Positions 45,846 through 54,910 of a DNA stretch of 64,000 nt are shown piece by piece; within the stretch, counting starts at the first letter, position 1; the number at the start of each line of letters is the position of its first letter. The DNA is taken from NCBI GenBank assembly GCA_963839175.1, contig CAWIUB010000016.1, forward strand, positions 1-64,000, written 5' to 3'. Position numbers and translations under genes: made by a program. Source of the stretch: CAWIUB01 sp963839175. Lineage in GTDB: Bacteria > Actinomycetota > Actinomycetes > Mycobacteriales > Jatrophihabitantaceae. The notes below the pieces were generated by a model. That model worked only from the letters and a program-made list of their open reading frames with translations. It was not told the DNA's origin and made no database searches.

Positions 45846-47014
45846 AGGCCGGCCGCCCCGAGCTGGGCCCGGACCGACTCGACGGCGCCGGGCAGGGCGG
45901 CCAGGAACGTGTCGACCTCGTGCTCGGTCGTACCGCGATGCAGCGAGACCCGTACGTTGCCGGAGGTGAGCGCGCCCATGGCGACGAGCACATGAGACGG
46001 CTCGAGAGTGGACGAGGTACACGACGAGCCGCTGGAGACGGCGAATCCGCGTCGGTCGAGCTCACCGAGCACCGCCTCGCCGTCGACGTAGAGGCAGGAG
46101 AACGTCACGATGTGCGGCAGGCGATCGACCGGATCTCCCAGCACCTCGACGTCCGGGACGGTCGCCGACACGGTCGCGCGGATCCGGTCGACGAGCCCGG
46201 CCAACCGCACCGCCTCGGACGACCGCTGGGCGATCACCGCACGCAGCGACGCGGCCGCCGCCACGATGGCGGGCACGTTCGGCACCCCGGGGACCCGGCC
46301 GGACTCACGGTCGTCGGCCGGCTGCGGCGCCGCCCAGCGAGTGCCGGTCCGCACGGCGAGCACACCGACGCCACCCGGCCCGCCCCACGTACGCGCATCG
46401 CCGGCCAGTACCGACCAGCCCGCGGGCAGTTCGGCGTGGCCCAGCGTCTGGGTGGCGTCCACGACCAGCGGGACGTCTCCTAGCTGGGCCGAAACGGCGG
46501 TCACTGGCTGTGTGGTGCCGACCTCGTGATTTGCCGCCTGCAGGGCGGCGGCTGCGACGCCGGACGCCGTCGCGGCGGCCACGAAATCGTCGACATCAAC
46601 CCGGCCGTATCGGTCGACTGGAACGAGAATGCCACGGCCGCCGCGAGCCACCTGCCACTCGACGGCGTGCAGGATCGCGGAGTGCTCGACCGCGGAGTGC
46701 ACGATCGTGTCCGCGCGCCGGCTGCCGCGCACCGCGCCGAGTATGGCGGCGTGCAGCGCGTGGGTGCCGCTGGACGTGAAGCTGACCTCGTCCGGCCGTG
46801 CGGCGATCGACTCGGCCACCGATTCGCGCGCCGCGTCGAGCAGCAACCGGGCCCGTCGGCCGGCACCGTACAGTCGTCCCGGATCTGCCCAGCCGTCGGC
46901 GAGCGCGGCGATGAATGCCTCGCGGGCGACGATATGCAACGGAGCGCCGGAGGCCGCGTCGAGGTATCCGGGTACCTGGTGGCGGGACGCCTCGCCGTCG
47001 ACCGGTGGTGTCAC
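45842..47014 (-). CDS. NifS/IscS-like class V aminotransferase lacking the PLP lysine
   Basis: 390 residues. The fold and landmarks of cysteine desulfurases are present: GYLDAASGAPLH, SFTSSGTHALHAAI, VEHSAILHAVEW, VVDATQTLGHAELP, and a Cys-containing loop AVSSGSSCTSSTLEPSH. The PLP-binding segment, normally SxHKxxGPKG, reads GDARTWGGPGGVG here. Thr209 stands where the Schiff-base Lys should be (codon ACG). Without that Lys, ordinary desulfurase chemistry is unlikely. It is coupled to a TusA-like gene. It may be inactive, use another Lys, or have a changed role. Confidence 0.85.
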   Translation of the reverse strand: MTPPVDGEASRHQVPGYLDAASGAPLHIVAREAFIAALADGWADPGRLYGAGRRARLLLDAARESVAESIAARPDEVSFTSSGTHALHAAILGAVRGSRRADTIVHSAVEHSAILHAVEWQVARGGRGILVPVDRYGRVDVDDFVAAATASGVAAAALQAANHEVGTTQPVTAVSAQLGDVPLVVDATQTLGHAELPAGWSVLAGDARTWGGPGGVGVLAVRTGTRWAAPQPADDRESGRVPGVPNVPAIVAAAASLRAVIAQRSSEAVRLAGLVDRIRATVSATVPDVEVLGDPVDRLPHIVTFSCLYVDGEAVLGELDRRGFAVSSGSSCTSSTLEPSHVLVAMGALTSGNVRVSLHRGTTEHEVDTFLAALPGAVESVRAQLGAAGL

Positions 47015-47168
47015 GACACGAACCTAGCTTTCAGAGGCGCCTGGACCTACGGTCGGCGCACCGCCCATAGGGCGGCGCCCGCGGGCGGCGACCCCTCACC
47101 CCTGGTCGCGCCAAGGTCCAGTAGGCTCCGGACCGTTCGGCAACGACGTGGTCGAGAGGCGGTCACCG

Positions 47169-48167
47169 GTGCAGCGCAGGCGATGGTCGCGCACGATTCG
47201 GGTCATCCTGCTGACTGGCGCACTAGCCATGCTGCTGACCAGTTGCACGGTAGCTGACGTCGAGGACAAGCTGCGCTTCGGCTGGCCCACCGGGGTGACC
47301 AAACAGGCCGTGAGAATGCGCCAGCTATGGACGTGGTCGTCGGTCACCGCGTTGATCGTGGGCGTGCTGGTGTGGGGGCTGATCTTCTGGGCCTGCGGCA
47401 GATACTACAAGAGGGACGGCGACGAGCTGCCTCGGCAGACGAAGTACAACCTGCCGCTCGAGATCGGTTACACGATCGTGCCGTTCCTGATCATCGCTGG
47501 CCTGTTCTACTTCACCGTCCGCACCGAGGATTACGTGGACCGGACGACGGCGAATCCTGACGTCGTCCTACAGGTCGACGCATTCAAGTGGAACTGGCAG
47601 TTCGAGTACCACAGCTACCATGGCCGAGAGTTGCTCTACGTGAATCCGAACGGCGCCGTTACGACCAATGGCAAGCCGTATGTCGCGACGGTCGGTTCGT
47701 CCACCGAGATCCCGGTGCTAGTGATCCCGCGCGGCCAGACGGTCCGCATCATCGAGCACTCCGACGACGTCATCCACTCGTTCTGGGTGCCGGAGTTCCT
47801 CTTCAAGCGGGACGTGATCCCGTACGGTCCCGAAGGTGGCCCCGGCGAGGGCGCCGTGGACACGAACTCCAACCCCCGCGACAACCAATTCGAGATCACG
47901 CCGACCGTGGACGGTTCGTATGTCGGGCACTGCGCCGAGCTGTGCGGGACCTACCACTCGCAAATGAACTTCGAAGTCAGAGTGGTGGAACCGCCGAAGT
48001 TCCAGGAATATGTCGCCCAGCTCGCCGCACTCGGTCCCGACGATGCCGCCAGGCAGTCGACTGCGCTGCGTGCCCTCGACGGACACCCGTGCGCCACCAC
48101 GACGCACCCGTTCAATACTGACCGGGCCGTCCGTGCTGCCTCGCAGCAGACGGGAGTGTGCGGATGA
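47169..48167 (+). CDS. ctaC: Cytochrome c oxidase subunit II
   Basis: 332 residues from GTG 47169 (GAGAGG upstream; GTG 47148 is an in-frame alternative). A lipoprotein signal ends MLLTSCTV, so Cys is lipidated. Two membrane helices follow, then the cupredoxin domain with CuA ligands in VIHSFWVPEFLFKRD and GHCAELCGTYHSQM. It accepts electrons from the fused cytochrome c of the bc1 complex. ctaF overlaps its end by four bases (ATGA). ctaD is elsewhere in the genome. Confidence 0.96.
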   Translation: MQRRRWSRTIRVILLTGALAMLLTSCTVADVEDKLRFGWPTGVTKQAVRMRQLWTWSSVTALIVGVLVWGLIFWACGRYYKRDGDELPRQTKYNLPLEIGYTIVPFLIIAGLFYFTVRTEDYVDRTTANPDVVLQVDAFKWNWQFEYHSYHGRELLYVNPNGAVTTNGKPYVATVGSSTEIPVLVIPRGQTVRIIEHSDDVIHSFWVPEFLFKRDVIPYGPEGGPGEGAVDTNSNPRDNQFEITPTVDGSYVGHCAELCGTYHSQMNFEVRVVEPPKFQEYVAQLAALGPDDAARQSTALRALDGHPCATTTHPFNTDRAVRAASQQTGVCG

Positions 48168-48586
48168 AGGTCGAGGCGCGTGTCTTCTTGGGTCTCGCCG
48201 CGTTCTTCTGGCTGGCCGCAGCCGCCTACGGCATCTGGACCGACCAGGCGAGGGGTCACGTCGAGGTGGCGGGGTTCACCGCCTTGATCCTCTCCGGCGG
48301 GTTGATGTTCGTCCCCGGATCGTTCTTCTGGTTCGTCTTGCGGCGCATCGACCCGCGGCCGGAGGACCGCAACGACGCCGAGATCGCCGAGGGCGCGGGC
48401 GAGCTCGGCTTCTTCAGCCCGGGTAGCTACTGGCCCTTCGGCATTGCCCTCGCGGCGACGATCACCGGTGCCGGGCTCGCATTCTTCCAGATGTGGCTGG
48501 CCATCATCGGCGTGATCGGCATCCTGATCAGCGTCGGCGGCCTACTGTTCGAGTATTACGTCGGCGGGCGGCGCCCGCTGCGTTGA
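48164..48586 (+). CDS. ctaF: Cytochrome c oxidase subunit IV (actinobacterial)
   Basis: 140 residues with four membrane helices (FLGLAAFFWLAAAAYGIW; ALILSGGLMFVPGSFFWFVL; PFGIALAATITGAGLAFF; AIIGVIGILISVGGLLFE). Matches the CtaF family in length and position after ctaC. It stabilises the aa3 oxidase. It converges on qcrB, 12 bases apart. Confidence 0.94.
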   Translation: MKVEARVFLGLAAFFWLAAAAYGIWTDQARGHVEVAGFTALILSGGLMFVPGSFFWFVLRRIDPRPEDRNDAEIAEGAGELGFFSPGSYWPFGIALAATITGAGLAFFQMWLAIIGVIGILISVGGLLFEYYVGGRRPLR

Positions 48587-48597
48587 CTGCGATCCGG

Positions 48598-50232
48598 TCA
48601 GTCGGTGAGCTGCCGCTGCTCGGTGTCGACGGGCTCCTCGCGCTCGGCGGCCTCGAGCGCCGCGAGCTGCTCGACGATCTCGGGCTTCTCCCGAACGGGG
48701 TAGAAGAAGCCGCGGACGTGTGCCACGCCCTTGCCCAACCCGTTCATCCGCTTGGGCACCGGGGTGCCGGCGTAGTTCAGCCGGCCGTGACCATGGTCGT
48801 CGACGGGCCCCAGCGGCTGGTGAACCTCGATGTACTCGCCGGTCGGGAGCAGCTTGATGATGCCGGTCTCGACGCCGTGCTCGAGAACCTCACGGTCGTG
48901 CCTCTGCAAGCCGAGGCAGATGCGGTAAGAGACCAGGTACGCGAGCGGGGGCAGCACGAGCAGGGCGATGCGGGCACCCCAGGTCATTGCATTGAGCGAG
49001 ATGTCGAACGCCTTGGCGATCAAGTCATTCCCGCCGGACACGAACAGCACGAAGCAGAACGTGAGCGCCATTGCCCCTAGGCCGGTGCGCACCGGGGCGT
49101 CGCGGGGGCGCTGCAAGAGGTTGTGGTGGGCCCGGTCCTTGGTCAGCTTGGCCTCGAGGAACGGGTAGGCGAGCGCCATCCCGATCAGCACGCCGGGCAG
49201 CACCACCGTGGGCCAGAACAGCGCCGGGACGGTATATCGACCGAACAGATGGTGGATCTCCCACGACGGGAACAGCCGTGTCGAACCGTCGAGCATCGCC
49301 ATGTACCAGTCCGGCTGCGAGCCGGCCGAGACCTGCGCTGGGTTGTACGGGCCGAACAGCCAGATCGGGTTGATCTGCGCCAGGCCGCCCAGTGCCGCCG
49401 CTACGCCGAACACGATGAAGAAGAACCCGCCCGCCTTGGCCGAGAACGTCGGGTAGGCGCGGTGCCCGCTGACGGTGTGCTCGGTCTTGCCCGCTCCGGG
49501 GAAGTCGGTGTGCTTCTGGCGCACCATCAACGCGAGGTGCAGGCCGATAAGCGCAGCCAGGATGGCCGGGATCACGAGTACGTGGACGATATAGAACCGT
49601 CCGACGATCAATGTGCCAGGGAAGTCTCCGCCGAACACCAGGAACGACGTCCAGCTGCCGATGATCGGTATCGACAGGATGATCGCGTCGGCGATCCGCA
49701 ACCCGGTGCCGGACAGCAGGTCGTCCGGCAGCGAGTATCCGACGAAGCCCTCGAGCACGCCGAGAACGAGCAACAGGATCCCGATGATCCAGTTGAACTC
49801 GCGGGGTTTGCGGAACGCGCCGGTGAAGAATATCCGAAGCATGTGGATCAACATGGCGGCGACGAACAACAGCGCGGCCCAGTGGTGGATCTGGCGGATG
49901 ACCAGGCCGCCGCGCACGTCGAAGGAGATGTTCAGCGTCGAGGCGTAGGCGCGCGACATCTCCACGCCCTGCAGCGGGACGTAGCTGCCGCTGTACCTGA
50001 CCTCGCCCATCGAGGCGTCGAAGAAGAAGGAGAGATACGTGCCGGTGAGCAGCAGGACGATGAAGGAGTAGAGCGCGATCTCGCCCATCATGAACGACCA
50101 GTGGTCCGGGAAGACCTTGTTCAGATACCTGCGGGCCGGCCCGGCGACGTTAAGCCGGGACTCGACGAATTCGCCGGTCTTGGCGGTCACGGTCCGGGGC
50201 TTGCCGGGCCGGCGCGTCTCGGTGGCGGTCAT
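48598..50232 (-). CDS. qcrB: Cytochrome bc1 complex cytochrome b
   Basis: 544 residues. Heme-ligating histidines lie in helices with RQIHHWAALLFVAAMLIHML and LIGLHLALMVRQKHTD. It also has the quinol-site loop near PLQGVEMSRAYAS and a long actinobacterial C-terminal tail (about 430-544). It oxidises menaquinol and passes electrons to heme and the Rieske centre; this subunit is the known target of Q203-type inhibitors in mycobacteria. Its start overlaps the qcrA stop by one base. Confidence 0.96.
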   Translation of the reverse strand: MTATETRRPGKPRTVTAKTGEFVESRLNVAGPARRYLNKVFPDHWSFMMGEIALYSFIVLLLTGTYLSFFFDASMGEVRYSGSYVPLQGVEMSRAYASTLNISFDVRGGLVIRQIHHWAALLFVAAMLIHMLRIFFTGAFRKPREFNWIIGILLLVLGVLEGFVGYSLPDDLLSGTGLRIADAIILSIPIIGSWTSFLVFGGDFPGTLIVGRFYIVHVLVIPAILAALIGLHLALMVRQKHTDFPGAGKTEHTVSGHRAYPTFSAKAGGFFFIVFGVAAALGGLAQINPIWLFGPYNPAQVSAGSQPDWYMAMLDGSTRLFPSWEIHHLFGRYTVPALFWPTVVLPGVLIGMALAYPFLEAKLTKDRAHHNLLQRPRDAPVRTGLGAMALTFCFVLFVSGGNDLIAKAFDISLNAMTWGARIALLVLPPLAYLVSYRICLGLQRHDREVLEHGVETGIIKLLPTGEYIEVHQPLGPVDDHGHGRLNYAGTPVPKRMNGLGKGVAHVRGFFYPVREKPEIVEQLAALEAAEREEPVDTEQRQLTD

Positions 50233-51347
50233 CAGTCGCGCTCCCAGAAGGCCGGGCCGATCGGCTCGTGGTAGTCGCCGACGGCGACGAAGTACTGCAC
50301 GCCATCAACGACTTCCACGCCCAATGGCAGCCTCGGCAGGCTGCGAGTGGCCGGCCCGAACACCGGTTTGGCGTCCTGCAGCACCTCGAACTGCGACTGA
50401 TGGCACGGGCACAGCAGCCGGGTGGTCTGCTCCTCGTACAGCGACGCGGGGCAGCCGGCGTGCGTGCAAATCTTCGAGTACGCCACGAAGTCGCCCCAGC
50501 CGAACCCCTGCTGGCCTTTGCGGGCCTTGACGACCGCCCCGGGGCGGAGCCGGATGATCAGCGTGGGCGAGCTGGCCGACTGGGGCCCACGGACTCCACC
50601 GGGCACGCCGGGGAACACGGTGACTATGCCGCCGGCTTGGATGTCGCCCGGGCTGACCCGCCGGCCGTCGGAATACACGATCGGGATCCCGTTGGGGAAC
50701 TTGACCGGCTGCGGCCGGAAGAGCGTCTGTTTGAGGGCGTTGCGGGGCTTCTTGATCACCCCGCCGACCAGCGCGACGAGCGGCACGGTGACCAGTGCGC
50801 CGCCGGCGAGGACCAGCGAGAGCAGCAACATCGAGCGACGCGGCAGCCCGGTGTCTTCCAGGCCCTGGCTCAGGGTGGCCGCCGTCATGAGCTTCTCGGG
50901 TTCGGCGGACGGCTGGTCGTGCCGATCCTCGACGGCCTCTTCCTCCGGCATCAGCCACTTGGCCCACAGGATCGCGCCGATGCCCATGCAAATCAGCATT
51001 AGACCGAGCAGGCCACCGAGCACCGGCGTGTAGAAGCGGAAGTTCTGCCCCTGACCCGGCAGCTGGTACTTGAACGGCGCGGCGCAGAACACGACGATGA
51101 ACGCGACGCCGGCCAGCGCCGCTAGCCCGAACGCGGCAGAGACGCCGCGCTCGGCGCGTTTCTCCGCCTTGCTCCCGGGGACCGGGAAACGGTTGCGGCG
51201 ATGGACGATGCGCACGCCGCCGACCTCAGCCCCCGCGATCATCGCGTCTTCTGTGCTCATGGCGCGCAGTTCGTCCTCGGACGGAGATGTCAACGCGGTG
51301 CTGTGCTGCGCGCCGCGGGTCGTGGTGTCGGCAGGGAGGCGGGTCAT
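50232..51347 (-). CDS. qcrA: Cytochrome bc1 complex Rieske iron-sulfur subunit
   Basis: 371 residues from ATG 51347 (GGAGG upstream). Three membrane helices are seen (VSAAFGLAALAGVAFIVVF; LGGLLGLMLICMGIGAIL; LLLSLVLAGGALVTVPLVAL), the actinobacterial form. The C-terminal Rieske motifs are CTHAGCPAS and CPCHQSQFE. It moves electrons from menaquinol to cytochrome cc. In the ctaE-qcrC-qcrA-qcrB operon. Confidence 0.96.
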   Translation of the reverse strand: MTRLPADTTTRGAQHSTALTSPSEDELRAMSTEDAMIAGAEVGGVRIVHRRNRFPVPGSKAEKRAERGVSAAFGLAALAGVAFIVVFCAAPFKYQLPGQGQNFRFYTPVLGGLLGLMLICMGIGAILWAKWLMPEEEAVEDRHDQPSAEPEKLMTAATLSQGLEDTGLPRRSMLLLSLVLAGGALVTVPLVALVGGVIKKPRNALKQTLFRPQPVKFPNGIPIVYSDGRRVSPGDIQAGGIVTVFPGVPGGVRGPQSASSPTLIIRLRPGAVVKARKGQQGFGWGDFVAYSKICTHAGCPASLYEEQTTRLLCPCHQSQFEVLQDAKPVFGPATRSLPRLPLGVEVVDGVQYFVAVGDYHEPIGPAFWERD

Positions 51348-51408
51348 GGGCCGACCTCCGAGGGAGCACACAACAGGAGCGCAGCGAGGAGGTGGGCGGG
51401 CGGCAGAG

Positions 51409-52299
51409 TCACGACTTGGCTCCGATCCACAGGATCCCGACGACGATCGCGCCGATGCCGGCGATCCAGATAACCAGGCCCTCGGAGACCGGGCCGATGC
51501 GGCCCAGGCCGTGACCGCCGGGATCCTTGGCCTCCTTCATGGTCTGCACGTAATTGATGATCGCGTGCTTCTGCTCGGGGGTGAGCTGGTTGTCGCTGAA
51601 TACCGGCATGTTCTCCGGGCCAGTGAGCATCGCGGTGTAGAGCTGCTTGTCGGTGGCCCGGTGCAGGCCTGGCGCCACCCCGCCCGCGGACAGCGGCGCG
51701 CCGCCGCCGGTGGAGCCGTGGCAGGAGGCGCAGTTGAGCCGGAACAGCTCGCCGCCCTCGGCGAGATTGCCGTCGCGCAAGTTGCCTTCAGGTACCACCG
51801 GGCCACCGCCGACCGACTGGACGTAGGCCGCGAGCGCGGCGATCTGCTCCTCGGTGAACTTGGCAGGCTTGCGGGCGATCTCGGCGCCCTGCGCCGGCGC
51901 CGGCATCCGCCCGGTGCTCACCTGGAAGTACACCGCGGCGCTGCCCGCCCCGACCAGCGAGACGCCGCGCCCCGGCACGCCCTGCAGGTTGACACCGTGG
52001 CAGGTGATGCAGCTCGTCTCGTACAACGAGCGGCCCTTGTTGATGTCACCCTGAGCCGCCGCGTTGTCGGCCGCACCGGACGAACCGGCAAACAGGGCGT
52101 ACGCACCTCCCATCGATACCAAAGCCGCAAGCAGCAAGACGCCGCCGGCGACACGACGTCGCCACCGGCGCGCGGGACGTCGCTTCGGCGAAGCCGCAGG
52201 CTTGGCGCTCTTGCCCTCCGCGCCGGTGGCGGATACCGCCGGTGCGAAATCGAGCTCGGCCGGGTCGTCGATGTCGAAGCCGTCGGGGTCTTCCTTCAC
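51409..52299 (-). CDS. qcrC: Cytochrome bc1 complex diheme cytochrome c
   Basis: 296 residues. A Pro/Lys-rich N-terminus precedes a membrane helix (VAGGVLLLAALVSMGGAYAL). Two heme c sites follow, CITCH and CASCH, each in a cytochrome c fold (GRSLYETSCITCHGVNLQG; GELFRLNCASCHGSTGG). The C-terminal helix is VIWIAGIGAIVVGILWIG. It links the bc1 complex directly to oxidase CuA in the supercomplex. Confidence 0.96.
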   Translation of the reverse strand: MKEDPDGFDIDDPAELDFAPAVSATGAEGKSAKPAASPKRRPARRWRRRVAGGVLLLAALVSMGGAYALFAGSSGAADNAAAQGDINKGRSLYETSCITCHGVNLQGVPGRGVSLVGAGSAAVYFQVSTGRMPAPAQGAEIARKPAKFTEEQIAALAAYVQSVGGGPVVPEGNLRDGNLAEGGELFRLNCASCHGSTGGGAPLSAGGVAPGLHRATDKQLYTAMLTGPENMPVFSDNQLTPEQKHAIINYVQTMKEAKDPGGHGLGRIGPVSEGLVIWIAGIGAIVVGILWIGAKS

Positions 52300-52345
52300 G
52301 GACGTCCCTTCTCGATCGGCGGGCTGCTGCGGCGGGTGAACGAGG

Positions 52346-52969
52346 CTATCGGATGAGGTAGATGGTGGAGAACAGGCCGATCCACACCACGTCCACGAAG
52401 TGCCAGTAGTAGGAGACGACGATCGCCGCGGTCGCCTGCGCCGAGGTGAATCGCGACATGGTCGTGCGGATGAGGAAGAAGATGAACGCGAGCAGCCCGC
52501 CGATGACGTGCAGCCCGTGGAAGCCCGTGGTCAGGAAGAACACCGAGCCGTATCCGGTCGCCGAGATGGTGTTGCCGTCGTGCACCTGGATCCGGTACTC
52601 GTTGGCCTGGCCGAGCACGAAGATCAGGCCAAGGACGAACGTGAACGTGAACCAGCGGCGCAGCTTGAACACGTCGCCCTTCTCGGCAGCGAACACGCCC
52701 CACTGGCAGGTGAAACTGGAGGCCACCAGGATGATCGTGAAGGGCAGGGCGTAGCCAACGGACAGCTTGATCGTCTCGCCGTCGGGCAGATGCATCGGCC
52801 AGTCGACGGGATGCGCGGCGCGGACCGTGAAGTACATCGCGAACAGGCCCGCGAAGAACATCAGCTCGCTCGACAGCCACACGATGGTGCCGACGCTCAC
52901 GATATTCGGCCGGGTCAGGGAGTGCACCTGACTGGACGGGAAGCTCGGCGCCGGGGCTGTCGAGGTCAC
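52346..52969 (-). CDS. ctaE: Cytochrome c oxidase subunit III
   Basis: 207 residues with five membrane helices. Motifs are VGTIVWLSSELMFFAGLFAM and GFHGLHVIGGLLAFIFFLIR, typical of short actinobacterial CtaE. It starts the ctaE-qcrC-qcrA-qcrB operon. ATG 52969 lies 113 bases from the divergent receiver-like gene. Confidence 0.95.
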   Translation of the reverse strand: MTSTAPAPSFPSSQVHSLTRPNIVSVGTIVWLSSELMFFAGLFAMYFTVRAAHPVDWPMHLPDGETIKLSVGYALPFTIILVASSFTCQWGVFAAEKGDVFKLRRWFTFTFVLGLIFVLGQANEYRIQVHDGNTISATGYGSVFFLTTGFHGLHVIGGLLAFIFFLIRTTMSRFTSAQATAAIVVSYYWHFVDVVWIGLFSTIYLIR

Positions 52970-53081
52970 CCGTGCATTATGGCCTCACGTCCGCCGATAA
53001 GGCAGGCGGGGTGGGAGTGTCGGCGCGCCTCCCGGCCGGCAGGGCCGAGGGGCCCGCGCCGCGCGTCGTTACGATGCAGCC

Positions 53082-53513
53082 ATGACCGCCAGCTCAGCAG
53101 GTTCCGCGCAGCCCGCGAACGTCCTGCTGTACAGCAATCGCCCACAGATCCGGGCGCAGGTGCGTAGTGCGGTGGGCCGGCGTCCGGCGCCGGATGCGCC
53201 ACGCATCGACTGGGTCGAATGTGCTACGAACGGCGAGGTTATCGCGCAGGTCGACCTCGGCGAGATCGACCTGATGATTCTCGATGGCGAGGCGCAGCCG
53301 ACCGGGGGGATGGGGCTGGCTCGCCAGTTCAAGTACGAGATCGACGACTGCCCGCCGATCATCGTGTTGGTTGCCCGTAAACAGGACGGCTGGCTTGCCA
53401 GCTGGTCACTCGCCGACGCGGTGATCAGCCGGCCGCTCGATCCGGTGACGGCGGCAGCGACCGTGGCCGAACAGCTGCGCCGCCGGTTGTCGGGCATCCC
53501 GGTTGTCCGCTAG
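53082..53513 (+). CDS. Atypical receiver-domain protein
   Basis: 143 residues with a CheY-like alternation of strands and helices. The usual acidic pair after strand 1 is replaced (NVLLYSNRPQIRAQV), the Asp at strand 3 remains (DLMILDGEAQPTGGMGLARQ), and the strand-5 Lys is Arg (VISRPLDP). Loss of the Mg-binding pair suggests phosphorylation-independent signalling. No output domain and no kinase gene nearby. It sits between ctaE and trpD, convergent with neither. Confidence 0.75.
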   Translation: MTASSAGSAQPANVLLYSNRPQIRAQVRSAVGRRPAPDAPRIDWVECATNGEVIAQVDLGEIDLMILDGEAQPTGGMGLARQFKYEIDDCPPIIVLVARKQDGWLASWSLADAVISRPLDPVTAAATVAEQLRRRLSGIPVVR

Positions 53514-53535
53514 CCAGGTAACCCGAGCTAGCGCG

Positions 53536-54582
53536 GTGAGGCACAGCTGGCCCGCGACGCTGTCCACGCTGCTGCGTGGTGAGGCGCTGGACGCGTCGGC
53601 CACCGCATGGGCGATGGACGAGATCATGGCGGGCGAGGCCACATCGGCGCAGCTTGCCGCTTTCGCGGTGCTGCTGCGCGCCAAGCGCGAGACGGCCGAG
53701 GAGCTTCGCGGGCTCGTCACCACGATGCTGGCTCGCGCGACGCCCCTCAGGGTTCCCCGTCCGGCGGTCGACGTGGTCGGCACCGGCGGCGACCGCGCGC
53801 AGACCGTCAATATCTCGACGATGGCGGCGCTGGTGGCCGCCGGCTCCGGACGCCGGGTCGTCAAGCACGGCAACCGGGCGGCGTCCTCGGCCTGCGGCGC
53901 GGCGGACGTGCTCGAAGAGCTCGGCGTGGCCATCGACCTGCCGGCGGCCGGGGTGGAGCGCACCATCGAGGACCTCGGTATCGGCTTCTGCTTCGCCCCT
54001 GTTTTCCATCCGGGGATGCGCCATGCCGGCGCGCCGCGGCGCGAGATCGGTGTCCCCACGGTATTCAACTTCCTCGGTCCGCTGACGAATCCGGGCCGCC
54101 CGCCGTCGTCGGCGATCGGCTGCGCCGACCCGCGGATGGCCGGAGTCATGGCACAGGTACTGGCCGCCCGCGGCGACACAGCGCTGGTGTTCCGCGGCGA
54201 CGACGGACTGGACGAGCTGACCACCACCACGACCTCACACGTCTGGGTCGTGGTCGAGGGCACGGTCACCGAGGTGGTCCTGGACCCCACGGCGCTGGGC
54301 ATCGGGCCCGCCGCGCCCGAGCAGCTACGTGGCGGCGACCGGGCCCACAACGCCTTCGTGGCGCGCGAGGTTCTCGCGGGACAGGGCGGCCCGGTGCGGG
54401 ACGCCGTCCTGCTCAACGCCGCCGCGGCGATCGCCGTCTACGACGGGTTGACGGCCGACTCGCTCGATGCGGCGATCGCCCGGGGCCTGGAGGAAGCCCG
54501 CCGTTCAGTCGACTCCGGCGACGCACGAGACCTGCTGCGCCAGTGGGTCCAGGTCAGCCAGCTAGCCCGCACGTCAACTTGA
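53536..54582 (+). CDS. trpD: Anthranilate phosphoribosyltransferase
   Basis: 348 residues from GTG 53536 (GTG 53503 in frame would overlap the receiver gene). Motifs: VDVVGTGGDRAQTVNISTMA, KHGNRAASSACGAADVLEEL, GIGFCFAPVFHPGMRHA, GVPTVFNFLGPLTNP, GDDGLDELTTTTTSHVW. It adds phosphoribose to anthranilate in tryptophan synthesis. Other trp genes are not here. Same locus as Rv2192c. Confidence 0.95.
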   Translation: MRHSWPATLSTLLRGEALDASATAWAMDEIMAGEATSAQLAAFAVLLRAKRETAEELRGLVTTMLARATPLRVPRPAVDVVGTGGDRAQTVNISTMAALVAAGSGRRVVKHGNRAASSACGAADVLEELGVAIDLPAAGVERTIEDLGIGFCFAPVFHPGMRHAGAPRREIGVPTVFNFLGPLTNPGRPPSSAIGCADPRMAGVMAQVLAARGDTALVFRGDDGLDELTTTTTSHVWVVVEGTVTEVVLDPTALGIGPAAPEQLRGGDRAHNAFVAREVLAGQGGPVRDAVLLNAAAAIAVYDGLTADSLDAAIARGLEEARRSVDSGDARDLLRQWVQVSQLARTST

Positions 54583-54603
54583 TCGCCGGCGGGTCCTGCT
54601 GGG

Positions 54604-54891
54604 CTAGTCGGCAGACTGGAAGCCGATGGCGAACGCGGCGTCGAGGTCGTGGCGGGAATAGGCGCGAAACGCGATGTGTGTGTCGGTGTGCAGCACGCCC
54701 TCGACCTTGGACAGCCGCCCTGCGATGACGTCGGCGACGTGGTCGAACTCGCGCACCCGCACGATCACGATCAGGTCCACGTCGCCTGCCACCGAGTAGA
54801 CCTCGCTGACGCCCTCGAGGTCGGCCAACTGCTCCGCGACCTCGGGAATGCGGTCGGCCTCGACGGACACCATGACGATCGCGGTGATCAT
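54604..54891 (-). CDS. Lrp/AsnC-type ligand-binding (RAM) domain protein without HTH
   Basis: 95 residues from ATG 54891: MITAIVMVSVEADRIPEVAE, VSEVYSVAGDVDLIVIVRVR and EGVLHTDTHIAFRAYSRHDL. The whole protein is one RAM domain, without the DNA-binding half. Stand-alone RAM proteins bind amino acids or pair with full Lrp proteins. It converges on trpD and follows the nuclease gene by 19 bases. Confidence 0.88.
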   Translation of the reverse strand: MITAIVMVSVEADRIPEVAEQLADLEGVSEVYSVAGDVDLIVIVRVREFDHVADVIAGRLSKVEGVLHTDTHIAFRAYSRHDLDAAFAIGFQSAD

Positions 54892-54910
54892 GTCGCGAAT
54901 CCTAGGCCCG

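Noticed and set aside
45167..46483. 438-residue plus-strand open frame opposite asnB and the NifS-like gene
   Set aside because: Antisense to well-recognised proteins, no ribosome site and low-complexity arginine-rich sequence.
51070..52356. 428-residue plus-strand open frame opposite qcrA/qcrC
   Set aside because: Antisense shadow of recognised respiratory subunits.
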